A stretch of DNA of 64,000 nt from Harmothoe impar (Eukaryota; Annelida; Polychaeta; Phyllodocida; Polynoidae): positions 41,198,976-41,262,975 of the forward strand of contig OX381718.1 of assembly GCA_947462335.1 (NCBI GenBank), in the 5' to 3' direction. The notes under the pieces were generated by a model. The model did not search any database and was not told the DNA's origin. It saw nothing but the letters and a program-made list of their open reading frames with translations. A program made the translations under genes and the position numbers. Below, piece after piece: positions 36,482 to 47,942 of this stretch (positions are counted from its first letter, which is position 1; the number at the start of each line of letters is the position of its first letter).

Positions 36482-36556
36482 ATTATTCACCGTAACCAGG
36501 AGCCCCAAGTAGGGCAATTATGGAACAAGGTCTGTCCTCGACGAGAAGAATTTTAG
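36482..36556 (+). CDS. GABBR2: Candidate alternative terminal exon (diverged duplicate of the tail exon start)
   Basis: An AG acceptor (gtgtcatag) precedes codons reading IIHRNQEPQVGQLWNK, then VCPRREEF and a TAG stop. The tail exon at 37869 begins IMHRNKEPHSGTLWTK, also directly after an AG acceptor in phase 0. Ten of the first 16 residues are identical. Four of those identical residues (Ile, His, Asn, Leu) use different synonymous codons, which suggests past protein-level selection. Joined to FVPK of the TM7 exon it would give a receptor with a 24-residue tail and no coiled coil. A weak donor (gtctgt after LWNK, phase 0) could also allow its use as an internal 16-codon cassette. It may instead be a decayed duplicate; no expression evidence is available. 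Confidence 0.45.
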   Translation: MIHRNQEPQVGQLWNKVCPRREEF

Positions 36557-37868
36557 TTGTCGAAACATTGTATTTTCTACATTGTCTTGTGTTTGTTTAT
36601 TTGTTTTGTGGTTTGTTCATTATTGAAATGTCTGTATTCTACATGTTAACTGAAAGTGGGATTGAATACAGGAATTTTTGGGGTCGTTCAAGTGAAATAG
36701 GAAGTCTTGAAATAGTGTTATGTTGTTGTTTATTTGTTTGTGTCTTTGAGCTACTTTTCGCGATAGAATTTTATTGTGCTAAAGATGGAAATAAAATAAT
36801 TTGATTCATTGAACAATTTTTCTAATTAGCTACTATAGATAAAATCACAATTAGAATAATATCTATGCAGGTTTCAATGTATATATATGGAACATTTTAG
36901 AAACAACTAAATAGAGCATTTTACAAAAATATTATCTTTTATCCAGATGGTTACCTGGAAAAATTTAGTTACTTGTTTCTTTCTTGATGTTTGGTTTGTC
37001 CTTTGTTTGTTATATAGGTTGGTGATCATGAAATATATTTATCTACATGTAATTTTCATTACGACTGATAAAGCGATTTTATATTTTACTCCCTTACAAT
37101 TTTGCCCTCCCTTTTCCATATTATGTGAACCCCATTTAAGCATTATGTTCACCTTTTTAACCTTTTAATGCACCTTTTTACCACAGTTTGTACTACTCTG
37201 TCCTTCAAACTATATGCCATCACCTAATTGAAGGATTGACTACGACAAACAAAACATTATTGCACTTATATAAGATTTTATAACATTTTTCATAATGGCC
37301 TTTTATATATTTTTACACATTGTAACTTTTGAAAAAACTTTTGTATGTATTCATAAAAGGATTTGATGTGTACTGAGAATGTGCTTGCATGGGCAATATT
37401 CGCGACAATTTTACAGTTCATGAGACATTTGCGTGAATCAATCATCCGGAATATGAGTATTATGCTAACAGTCTACCCCTTTATACCTTAAATGCGTTTA
37501 TATCTAAAGCGCTCTAGACTTTGGACTTTGAAAAAAGATTTTATCCTAATCTTTTACCATTTACTTGCTCATAATTTTATTTCAATCTTAGTTTTTTTAT
37601 TTTACAAAATACCTCTCTGGTACTTTTCATCTGGTGTTTCTTCCAGAAAAAATTTCCCTGAATCCAGAATTCTACTTTACGCAAGACATCTCTCACCCAT
37701 CTCCAATTTTTGAGCACGAAATCAAAGAGTTTGTACCTCATTCGTTTCTTGTCTGAAATGAGAAGTATCTGAAATACAATTTAAGGTGGGCTGTACACAT
37801 ACTTTTTTTAACCTTGATTCTCCAATTTCACAGGTTTCTGAATGTAATACCTTCTCTGTTTGTTGTAG
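36557..37868. other. Intron interval after the candidate alternative exon
   Basis: AT-rich. No further exon copy or repeat recognised. Confidence 0.4.
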
Positions 37869-38042
37869 ATAATGCATCGTAATAAGGAGCCCCACTCGGG
37901 GACATTGTGGACTAAGACAGCAGACTCGGCGACCACGGCCAAGAAGCCAATGATACCAGGGACATGTCTGACAGACGTGGAGAGGCGAGAAGTAGACCGA
38001 CTACGCGAGGAGAACAGTTCCATGCAGGAGGCTCTAGAACAG
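37869..38042 (+). CDS. GABBR2: GABBR2-like exon: cytosolic tail and first half of coiled coil
   Basis: The acceptor is tttgttgtag. The donor gtcatt is weaker than the others. It is exactly 58 codons, phase 0 to 0. It starts IMHRNKEPHSGTLWTK, continues through a Ser/Thr/Lys-rich stretch, then TDVERREVDRLREENSSMQE and ALEQ. The last 25 residues have heptad-like spacing of Val, Leu and Met among charged residues, as expected for the start of the C-terminal coiled coil by which GABA-B subunits pair. No RSRR endoplasmic-reticulum retention motif of the GABBR1 type is present. Confidence 0.85.
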
Positions 38043-38320
38043 GTCATTTGCTTCTGATAATAACTTTGGCAGCATCACAATAAAGGGCCACTTTCTCAAA
38101 ATCGTCGGTTCTGTACATGTAACAGGGATAGAGGTGCCTGTGTCTCACCAAATCGATACAAGTTGAAAGTCTATGACTGGCAGCAATCCATGACTGGCAA
38201 TTATCTATGACTTGCTAACGTCTATGACTGGGTAGCCTGGGTGCCTAGATAATTATAAGATTAAAAAATGGTAGAAAAATAAGGTTCATTACTTTTTATA
38301 ACAAGCTTTAGCTATTTCCA

Positions 38321-38411
38321 GATAGCTCTCCAACAAATAAATAAAACACTTCTCTTATCCTCCCTGACTACTTTGCTTCACCCCATTCCAAGATAGCTAG
38401 CTTTACACAAT
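38321..38411 (+). repeat. Recent duplicate, copy 2 (pairs with 36121-36206)
   Basis: It lies in the next intron of the same gene, same orientation, 2.2 kb away. Confidence 0.9.
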
Positions 38412-38788
38412 TATACACATCTTCCCTAAATAAGCTGGTTTCTCTCATTCTGGTCATAGACGTCAGTCGGTTATAGATTGTTTTGGGCATAGACTTCCAG
38501 CTTGTATCGATTCAGTGAGACTTAGCCAGATATCTCAAAATTCACCTTAGTCAATTAAACAGGATCTTGTATATTAATCTCTCTTGGGAGTTAAGTCCAG
38601 CCAAGTTGCAACATTATGTTTAATTTTATGTCAACATACAATACATCAACTACCTTTAGGACAAGTTAAATCATTTTCAAAAAATAATTCCCTGATTTCT
38701 ATCTTTTGGTTGCTACTGATAAATAACGTTTGTAAATGGATATTGCATTTAAATGTAAATCATCTCAACTCAATTATCCCTTTTCCAG

Positions 38789-38908
38789 GCCCACATCCGT
38801 ATACGAGAGCTGGAGGCTTACCAGCTGAATGGGATGTCACCCAAGACTCTGTCGGATGAGATTCTTCCCACTGAACTCTTAACTCCCGACTCGACTGAGA
38901 ATTCATAG
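38789..38908 (+). CDS. GABBR2: GABBR2-like last coding exon: end of coiled coil and stop
   Basis: The acceptor is tatcccttttccag. There are 39 codons and a TAG stop. It encodes AHIRIRELEAYQLNGMSPKT and then an acidic end (LSDEILPTELLTPDSTENS). The AHIRIRELEAYQL part continues the heptads begun in the previous exon, giving a coiled coil of roughly 38 residues. The protein ends soon after it, so the long tail seen in vertebrate GABBR2 is absent. The exon junction within the coiled coil is in phase 0. Confidence 0.85.
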   Translation, partial: AHIRIRELEAYQLNGMSPKTLSDEILPTELLTPDSTENS

Positions 38909-39848
38909 CGCCACGCTACAGACGGGCAGATACTTGGCCCTTCCCGGTGAAGATAGGCTGATACCAGGCCTCCTAAGGCTCACCCTAGGCACTGTCCATT
39001 AAGAACACGTAATGGCTCGGGAAAAGAAGTAGCTATTGGTGAAGACTAATGCAGGGTCAAACCCTAAGCTCATTGCTCCAGTGAGGTTCATATAATATTT
39101 CATCAGTCAGGGTGATGGCTACTGTCAAACAAAAGGCCTTGATGTTCTGAGACTCCTAATGACCTTATGATCTGTTGGGCTGGTTTGTCTCGAAGGGGTG
39201 TTTATTGGCATCACACAGAAGGCTTGATACCCCTGGATGGCCCTGAGTTGATCGGAGATATTGCTCTCCTCTGATACCAAGACATGAGTAAAGGAAAGGT
39301 TCCCAGCTAAGCTCAAGGCTCTCAAGTATGAATGGCTACCTGTACATGTACTTGGAATTCTCGGCTCATTCTATGAGGGAGAATGCATGCAGTTTGCTAC
39401 CAAAAGGTCTCCGCATGGATTTTGGGTAATGCATTATGCTGGTTGCCGGTCCATCAGGCTCTTCGAGTGGAACACGGAAAACAGGGCCATGATATACAAG
39501 CTGGACTATCAAGGCATGTTGCACAAACGAAAGGTACATTGAGGATGAGTCGTGAGTTAACAAAGTGATAGTAAGCTGTTAATAAAGGGATACATGATTA
39601 TTTGATGTACATGGCTCACTTAATGGAGCCTTATTTCCAAATGAAATTTAAAACTCATCGTAACAGGATGCATTCGTAAGTTGCCTGATCAGATGTAAAC
39701 CGGTGACCAAATGGCAATATAAGGTTGATATTGCCAAAGAATGTATTGCTTAAATTCCTAAGAGAACTGTGCTAGAAAGAAAAGTTTCCAAAGATGATGG
39801 ACAAATAATCCTAAGTATTGAGCCTAGATAATGAGCAAATGGGCTTTG

Positions 39849-40090
39849 GATGTTGAGAGTTGCCTTGGAGTTCCAGATGACAAATAACCAGGTGAACAAT
39901 ATTGAGAGTGGAGCGAGTGATAAAGGAAACTAGCGATGCCAACAGTCAAGCCTAGCAGTCCAGGAGAAAAAAAAACACCGAGAGTCGAGTGAGCAGTACT
40001 GGCACCAAACAATGCCAAGAGTTGAGTCAGGGAATGCTACTGAAGCTAATAATGTTGAGAGTCGAGCAAGTCAAGTAAAGGGAAACAAAC
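39849..40090 (+). repeat. Degenerate repeat (TTGAGAGTCGAGYGAGT)
   Basis: About five diverged occurrences of gagagt(t/c)gag(t/c) with ccaa or ttg leads, at uneven spacing, downstream of the receptor stop codon. Confidence 0.45.
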
Positions 40091-40149
40091 CCGGCCAAAG
40101 CTGCCTGCAGTTGAGCAGAGACAACTAAATAATGTCCGACCCCTCTGGT

Positions 40150-42350
40150 ATCACACCAAGGGGGACTGACCTAGCCTGCAAAATGTATATGTGCAAAATT
40201 GCAAAATTATTAATATTGACCTCCACTTTGCACCTTGTTGATTGATTGTCCATGAATATGTTGTCCTAGCTTTGAGAGATATTGAATTGAGTGTCGAGAA
40301 AATGTGTCGAGAAATTAAGTATACATGTTATTGTTGTTTTATTTCTATTCCTGCTCTTTACAATCTTTACACACATTAATTTCTCATGATTAGAAAGTCT
40401 CAATGGGTTCTCTATAATGTTGCATCTCAGTCTACTAAGTATGAAAACTATTTCTTCGCAAATGGTTATCCAAGAGATAATGTTATAATTGAAAAGAAAT
40501 CATATCAATTGTAGACAATAATACCTAACTTGGAGTCAAACTGGTTGAAATGTATCTGTGATGTATGCTTTTTGAGTTTTGAGTTTTGAACTTGTTGAAA
40601 CGCTCAAAATGCACAAATATATCCTTCATTAGCACTAAATTGAAATGAGATATAAAGGTATGGACAATATATAGCGTGTTCACAGCATGTATTCAAATGT
40701 GAATATCATTCACTGCAATGGGAAGTGATAAATGACTATTGTAATTGAACAAAAATTGAAATAATGCAATACTGAAGCTCTATCATACATAACACTTGCA
40801 ATCTAAAATGTTAAGAATACATATCAAACCAAACAATTCGGAGTATTGATTTAATACATACTATTAAGAGTTTGGTACTTTTCATGAGGCAGATTTATTT
40901 TAGATATCTTGCCACCCAGGGAAGAAATATCTACCTGTTCAAGATTAATTTAAAGGGGGTTGACGTGTGATTATATTTCATCAGAATCTTGGAGTTGTGA
41001 TGAACTGAAGTTTGGCAGAACTGAGAAAATGTATTTTTCAAAAACACACCTCTCTCTGTTGCATTGATACCAACAATTATCATACATTAGGTACCCCCAA
41101 CTTGGACTTTCAAAGGGCCATACATAATAACTCGTAATTAGTAATCTAAAATAAGATACAAAATCAGGATAAAATTGGGAGGTAAATGCTACAGTACTAT
41201 TGTAGGTTTTAGAGATTGTTGACATTTTACAATTTCACAAGCCTTCTGAGACCTTCCAACAACCTTTGCATTCAAATCTCATTTACTTGATTTCGATGTT
41301 CGGTTTTAATATGAGTTAAATGCTGTCAACGCAATGCTGTCAACGCATTTGTATATTCAGAAATACTGAAACTGCTTTGCACTATCTGGTAAATGGTTAA
41401 TATGTTACATTTCTCTGAGTGAAAATGAATATCATTCTCTCTGTAGTCATTTTACTTCACAGATATTAGCTTAGGCAGTGAGAGTTGAGACAATCACAAA
41501 CTGTTATTATGATATGAAATATATTTTTATAATTTAAGTATTGTACAAAGTGATATGTATAGGAAATAACATAATATATATGAGGAAATATCATTGTCCA
41601 ATGCTGTAGAAAAGTTGATAGGTTATGTATATATCTATATATATTGAATGTTTGTTTATATATCTCGCGATGTTTCGTCGAAGGACTCCTGAAGAGTGTA
41701 AATGCCTTAAACTTAGTTAATTTAATAGAAACTGAAATACAAAAAAAACAGGCCCAATAGGTAATTAGGCAACTGTCCAGTCAATCGTGTATTTGATGAG
41801 GGACATATTGTTGAATAATCAATCATTTTTGGATGAAGCAAAACACAATGGCAGTGTATTAAAAGGTTACCGACCATGCAGGACACAGTATGATTTCTCA
41901 GTATGCAGATGGGCCAACGACTTGGGAGTGTGGCAATACGTTTTATATGTCCGTTACCATTAGGTAGTTGTTATCCTTTCACAACAGTGGGGGGCTGGTG
42001 GTTTGGAAGGGAGGACCAACAAACTCTCCTATTCAGAGGGGTGACCAAAGACATCACCCCCTTTTAACAAAAAGAAAACGCAGCTCAAGGGGTCAGCTGT
42101 GATCAATTTGAACCCCTCTGTCCAAGGGGACAGAAGAAATTTGGACCTCTTTAATGGAGGACCTAAATATGTCAATGCGCTCCCGTAAAAATACACAGAC
42201 CCCCTGTTGTAAAAAGAATTAGCACTTCCTCACATCTGTTACTTTATTTGTAATGCAATTTCCAGCATGATAGCTGATGCAAATTGTACTTTCTATGATT
42301 TAAATAGCTTGGTCTATATCGCAAAAAATCAGATGTGTTACTGTGTTTCA
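40150..42350. other. Downstream region, nothing supported
   Basis: AT-rich. No gene or element recognised. Part or all may be 3' UTR. Confidence 0.35.
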
Positions 42351-42359
42351 GGGAAGCAT

Positions 42360-42545
42360 AATTCACGGCATGATGTAACTTAGTGCTTCATGTATACATC
42401 ATGCCGATCCCACGAGGCTGATACTCTCCTGAATGACAGGCATAATGCACTGATGCAGGACTGATACACACTACTCATCGGTGATGCGTTGGTGCAACAT
42501 AATGACAGAACATTTTAGCATTAAGCCATCTATAATGGGAAGGCC
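42360..42545. mobile_element. Hairpin MITE copy outside the receptor introns
   Basis: It contains tcatgtatacatcatgccga, ggcataatgcactgatgcag and gatgcgttggtgcaacataa. The ends are decayed. It is the only copy I see right of 27.6 kb. Confidence 0.5.
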
Positions 42546-43107
42546 GAAATAGCAGAAAGGTATTGCCAAGCCCTATGCAGTTTCACATGTAATATTTCTA
42601 ACACATTATGCCATGAAGAAAGAAAAACATGAGAAAACTAATAACAAAACTGAGAACTTCTGTTAAAAATCTAGCAGACTAGGTAGGGTCAGGTCACGTG
42701 AAGCACGTCTTTTGTTTTTGCCTAGAGAATAATATGACACTTGACTAAGACGTAAAATGGATGGGGGGGGGGGGGGGTGATAATGTCATCACCAATAATT
42801 ATGAAACATGTGTATGACGTCACTAAAAGGTGTGTGCGTTGGGTTATGACGTCATGAGCTCATCACGCTAGGCTGTGTGTAGTTTACATACTGTGTAGCC
42901 AAAATAAGAAACTTCAACATTTCTTTTTTTTTTTAAATTTCATTCATTCTTTTTCAGCCTATGATACCTGTGTTAATAAGTCTCCCATAGGTTTGAAGTA
43001 ATGATGTCCTCCTTCCGGGATTTATATGTGTTTGTCTCCGCGTTTCTTTCTGTGAATGAATACAATGATTGTAAGGTGTAGATATGAGTACGTAGTTATG
43101 GTGATGA

Positions 43108-43113
43108 AATAAA
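43108..43113 (+). terminator. Candidate polyadenylation signal AATAAA
   Basis: AATAAA followed about 15-40 bp later by a GT-rich tract, the usual animal cleavage and polyadenylation context. It could end a long 3' UTR of the upstream receptor gene. The nearer AATAAA at 39581 lacks an obvious GT-rich element. Confidence 0.3.
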
Positions 43114-43557
43114 AGTATCCATCAGTGACTTTATGTTTGTTATGTGTCTGCTTCTTGTTAAATAAAAACTGTAGAGAGATATTTCCATTATGCCAACAAC
43201 AAATCGACCACTAAGCACAACAAACAAAACCAATTTTTTTTGGAATGACAGAAATAGACATTTGACTTCTAATTGTACTGTCACTACAGTTTCAGCCTTT
43301 TTCAGATGATATCTAAAAACGTTCAAAATAGGTCCTTCTAAAGGTGCAGAACGAGCAAATTTCTGATCGTCGGTTACCATAGTTACTATTGAGGTCAAAG
43401 GTCAAACATAATTCAAAGTTCAAAGTATAGGTCTCAGAACTTTCAGATAGAATGTGGATCATCTTGTGTATATTCCGCATTAGCTAGATGATCACTGTAC
43501 AGCGCCATCTTGTCTGGTACCAGTGCTCTTTCCTCTGCTAACTTTAGAAGCCTGCTG

Positions 43558-43818
43558 ATTAGCTGAAGCTGGTTCCTGTCATGACCGAAATTTGGTGTTT
43601 TAGGGGTCATAAACCTTTCAAGTATAGGCCTCCATTGTGGGTCCTTAGGTCACCTGTTCAGATTGGGGGAGTGGTTAGGACTCTGACCTACCAATCCATG
43701 CATCATGGGTGTAAGTCCATGTCAAGGCTATTTTGTTCACACACAATTTTAAGATGTATTTTGGTAGGTCAAAAATTGTGATAGTATACAACTCGGTTGT
43801 AAAGATCCTTAACACCTA
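43558..43818 (+). repeat. tRNA-derived SINE, forward copy
   Basis: A tRNA-like core at 43661-43720 has an A-box (gtggttaggactctgacc) and a diverged B-box (gggtgtaagtcc). It is flanked by sequence repeated in inverted orientation at 44043-44309. The tail contains aaaattgtgatagtatacaa. Confidence 0.6.
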
Positions 43819-43912
43819 AAATCTAAGATCTAAAATGGTTTTGTATTGTTGCATTGGGTTTTCTCTGTAAATAATATTACTATTTCTTACCAATTATAAA
43901 AAAAGCTATGTT

Positions 43913-43980
43913 GCCTTGGCATGGATTTGAACTTATTACCCCTGGATTGATTGGCCAGTGTCCTAACCACTCCCCCAATG
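43913..43980 (-). repeat. tRNA-derived SINE core, partial reverse copy
   Basis: Minus strand cattgggggagtggttagga plus aagttcaaatccatg, giving A- and B-box spacing. It lies in the spacer between the two longer copies. Confidence 0.55.
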
Positions 43981-44042
43981 CAACCAGGTGGCTTGAGAAA
44001 TATTCAAATACAACTGATTCAAAATTAGATTACACTATAAAT

Positions 44043-44309
44043 ATTGATCTAGTGTAAAAGATCTTTAAAACCGAATTGTATACTATCACAATTTTTGACC
44101 TACCAAAAATACTTCTTAAAATTATCTGTGAACAAAAAAGGCTAGACATGGATTTGAACTCATGACCCATTGATTGGTAGGCCAGAGTCCTAACCACTCC
44201 CCCAATCTGAACAGATGACCTAAGGACCCACAATAGAGGGCTATAACTGAAAGGTTTATGACCACTGAAACTCCGATTTCGGACATGACAGAAACCAGCT
44301 TCAGCTAAA
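44043..44309 (-). repeat. tRNA-derived SINE, reverse copy
   Basis: The inverse of 43558-43818, with tRNA core at 44143-44210 (minus: gattgggggagtggttagga, B-box gagttcaaatcc). With the forward copy it forms a ~750-bp fold-back structure. Confidence 0.6.
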
Positions 44310-44529
44310 GGTCTCACAAGGTAGAATTACTGCATCCTGCTAGTGCCCTATAGCGCTTGTATACATTTTTTTCTTTAAATAACTGTGTATGTAATAGCTT
44401 ATAGTCAATTTAATATAGTTACATAATTATTATAAATGCTATATAAAGTGTAATGCATACTAAAATATTTTGGTTTCCTTTTCCGTCAAAATTAGCAAGA
44501 AAAAGGGGATAAACAACTCTGATTGTTGG

Positions 44530-44646
44530 AAGGAACTATTTTCGTTATTTACTCGGTTCTATGGCATGTGGCCCCAGACACATATATATATACATATATA
44601 TAGCCCCTTGACACATAGCCCAATGGTAAATAGCCCCGAGGACATA
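44530..44646 (+). repeat. Direct repeat, copy 1 (pairs with 44852-44968)
   Basis: About 115 bp from aaggaact through atttactcggttctatggca to gccccgaggacata. It is nearly identical to the second copy 322-324 bp downstream. Confidence 0.85.
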
Positions 44647-44851
44647 TGTGAAAAAATTAATTAACTAACCACGGTAAATATGACACAAAGCAAGCGAGCA
44701 ACGAGCTGTCCCACCTCTCTGGGCGGCGCTCTGGCGTAAACAAAGGTGGTAACCAACGTACACACTCAGCCTAGATACATAACATAGGGGGCGCTCCTTA
44801 CCGGGTAACAGAGGTTTGGCGCGCGCGAATGACCTGACCAATAGCGGAGAC

Positions 44852-44968
44852 AAGGAACTCGTATCCAATTATTTACTCGGTTCTATGGCATGTGGCCCCA
44901 GACACATATATATACATATATATAGCCCCTTGACACATAGCCCAATGGTAGATAGCCCCGAGGACATA
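44852..44968 (+). repeat. Direct repeat, copy 2
   Basis: Partner of 44530-44646. The ~205 bp between them is GC-richer and contains cgcgcgcgaat. A short inserted element with flanking repeats or a tandem duplication are both possible. Confidence 0.85.
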
Positions 44969-45645
44969 ATATATACTCTTCAAATTTCAAATATATTCGT
45001 CATATGCTCGTCATTTGTTTTTTGGATATATTATAAATGTATTTATTGCACCAAGGGATTTTCAGATACAGTTACATTTTGTAGTTGGTCTAGTACTACT
45101 AATGTGAACGCATGAGAACAAAAACCAGACAAGGTAAAATTAAACTTTAATATACAGCGACTTTATTAAATGGAAAATGCTCAGGTATTATTTACTGGTA
45201 TAATGCTCAGTCATACAGTGATCAGAACTGGATCTCAAATAATACAGGGAAATAACACTACATCATAGAGTTAAAGCTGGTGTGTCAGCTAAAATTTGAT
45301 GACTTTTTAATCATGCCATATTATTATTGCATATCCTATCCTATACATTACTCCCTAAATTTTAAAAGAATTGACAGAGTCTAAATCCATAATGGTCAAC
45401 ACATGTAGTGCAATCATTTTTGCTGTAGGTCGACACTAAAACTCCCTATGTTGTGGTACTGCATGGCTCAGTGCATTCTCTACCAGGCTAGTTTCCCCTC
45501 TACTCACCTGGGGGAGTGACTGAGTCAGTGAGGTGAATAGGCTTTATTGTTAACTGTCTCAAATCATATATTTATAGACAAATATCTTGCAAATATTGGG
45601 TTAAGTTTATCAGCTAAGATTATATTAGAACCCATGGCATTCCTT

Positions 45646-45725
45646 TTAACCCCTTCACCACTGGGTTTCTTGTAACTCAATGCAATTTTGTGCAATATAT
45701 TGGCTTACCGCGTGGAAAGGGTTAA
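45646..45725. mobile_element. Very short TTAA-flanked MITE
   Basis: TTAA at 45646-45649 and 45722-45725. The ends are CCCCTTCACCAC and the complement of GTGGAAAGGG. The insert is only 72 bp. Confidence 0.5.
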
Positions 45726-46154
45726 GGAAAAAGTGTGGTAAGTGTACCAGTTGATACACCATCTTTAAACCCGGAGTGCAGGGTGGTGTTGCCTCAGCAG
45801 TCCCAAACCTGACTGACTTCTCTGGGGAAGCAGTCCAACTTATATACAGGCTTGCGGGGGTCACCTGACCACACCAGCAGAGCCACCTGGTGTTATGATT
45901 ACGTAACATGTTATGAAAGCATTACCGAGATGTAACCTTTGGTAGAACCGGTAACTACCATATGCATGTACAACCGAACTATGATAACGACGGTATATGA
46001 AACGGACCGTCGGTACTCATTAAGTAATAAAACATGTTATGAATACAATAATAAAACCCATGTCGTTTTACATCATAACAACATACAATAGATATACCAC
46101 ACATAACAGTTAGCAGCGCAGCTGCCCGTTACATTTTCAAAAAAGAGGTATCAT

Positions 46155-46267
46155 ATCCCTGCCAGCACCACTCGTCTAAATCACGTGAATATTATGTAAA
46201 AATGACGAGAAACACGTCAGTTTTACATAATAATGATGTAGTTCAGATGAGTGGTGCTGGCAGGGAT
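46155..46267. mobile_element. Fold-back MITE, near-complete palindrome
   Basis: The left arm starts ATCCCTGCCAGCACCACT and the right arm ends AGTGGTGCTGGCAGGGAT. Pairing continues through the element with a few mismatches to a ~5-base centre near agaaa. Confidence 0.75.
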
Positions 46268-46559
46268 CTCTATCTAATAGATAAGTAGGTAGGATAGTAT
46301 ATAGTATATATATTATGAATAACAGAGTATGAATTGATTGTCTCTGTCGGTTTTGTGTGCCTATTACATGTATGGCTCAAACTCCTGACTTATGTTGTTT
46401 TAGGATAGAGGAAGGACAAATCAGAAAGTTCTTAATATGTTTAAACATGTTTAGTTTATTGAAAGGTATATATCTTGGCTCCTTGGAACACTTTTTGATA
46501 CATTTCTAACCCTAGCGGTTCAGTTTTTATTGCCTTGTGAAGTTTATTGTCCTTTTTTC

Positions 46560-47146
46560 GGGTGACTCCGTGACGAAAAATCCATGATCATGAACATTAT
46601 GTTTTAAATACATCACAGCAACTAATAATTTAGTTTACAAGCTTGGCCAACATGTATCTTGAAGTATACCAAGAATGGATATCCTCTGAGTAATAGTTTT
46701 TGAGATACAGCCCGATGAATTTTTAACATTTATCAGAAATATGAACATTTCAACTACATACTCTCAACTTTACCCTAGTTTCCTCATAATGGTCCCATTA
46801 TTGGTTAAATTCACTCTACAGTGTTCTGATCATGTGTACCTTAAGAAATATGCAGCATCATGATATCTGGTTAGACCAAATTTGCACAGTATAGGCCTAA
46901 AGTACCCCTATTAACCTATTTTACGTCACGGAGTCACCCGGGTGACTCCGTGACGGAAATTATTTCTTGAATAAATGAGCTTAAAAATGGAGGATTTTTG
47001 CACTAGAATATTAGAGGGAGTGGGTAGGACACAGGAAAACCAGAGATAACTTAAATATATTGGGTATTAACAATTTTATGAAGGTTTAAATTTTCAACAG
47101 GGTGGCTGGTGACTCCGTGACGAATATTCCGGGTGACTCCGTGACG
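46560..47146. repeat. Repeated GGGTGACTCCGTGACG motif with a 32-bp palindrome
   Basis: The 15-16-bp motif occurs at 46560-46575, 47108-47122 and 47131-47146. Two copies head to head form a perfect 32-bp palindrome at 46924-46955 centred on CCCGGG. The rest of the interval is AT-rich. Confidence 0.8.
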
Positions 47147-47942
47147 GAAAATATGTATCCCAATAGACATATGCTCCTGGAGGCAAGATTATTGGATATT
47201 TTTCAAAATTTCTTTTTTCTAGCAGAAGACACAAGAGTTACCTCACAATCTGGGATACAATAGAGACTGTGTGGATCTTCTTTATTCACTATACAGAGGT
47301 ATCAACCTGAAATGACATTTGAATATTTTGCTCACAAAACACACTTAAATGACTGTGGAGAAAAAAATACGGAACATATCTAGTGAAATCCTTGTGAATC
47401 AATTGACTATACCATAGACCTAATAGAAAATGATATTAGGAATAAGCTGTTACTGCCTCAGTACACATGGGAGGCATGTAAAACATGTCATTTTTAGCGT
47501 TTTTGAGGTTTTTAGGTTTTTTTGGGCCTTTGGAGGGCCAGAAAACGGAAAATATTGGGCCAATACACAAAAGATAGAGATTTTCCGAATTATTAGGATG
47601 TTTTTTCACATATACCAAAATTTTAAATAAATTGGTGCAAAACTGGTTATTCTGTAGGGGTATAAGCCTGAAAAGGGCCAAAAATAGCCAAAACAACATA
47701 AGTGGGGAGTTTATGCCGTATATGTTCATCAGATTGTCATTAATGAAAAGGTCACCCTTTCTGCACACATGGGTCTATAGGTGATACATTAGTTGACAGT
47801 AGTGCAAGTGTCTGGCACCAGGTAGCACCTGGAGTCACATAGCTTAGTTCGCCATCAGTCCAATGAGGGCGCTGCAGTTCTATCTACCCCTTTGGAAGGA
47901 TATGACATCCTCAGAGGAGGGGACAACTGTGACGCTCCCGTG

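Larger units (their letters stand above)
38909..43113 (+). other. Probable 3' UTR / downstream region of the receptor gene
   Basis: No exon with family similarity follows the stop. AATAAA occurs at 39581-39586 and again at 43108-43113, the latter followed by a GT-rich stretch (tttatgtttgttatgtgtctg), which is the better-looking polyadenylation context. Which one is used cannot be decided from sequence. The region also holds a degenerate repeat near 39849-40090 and one decayed MITE near 42360. Confidence 0.35.
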
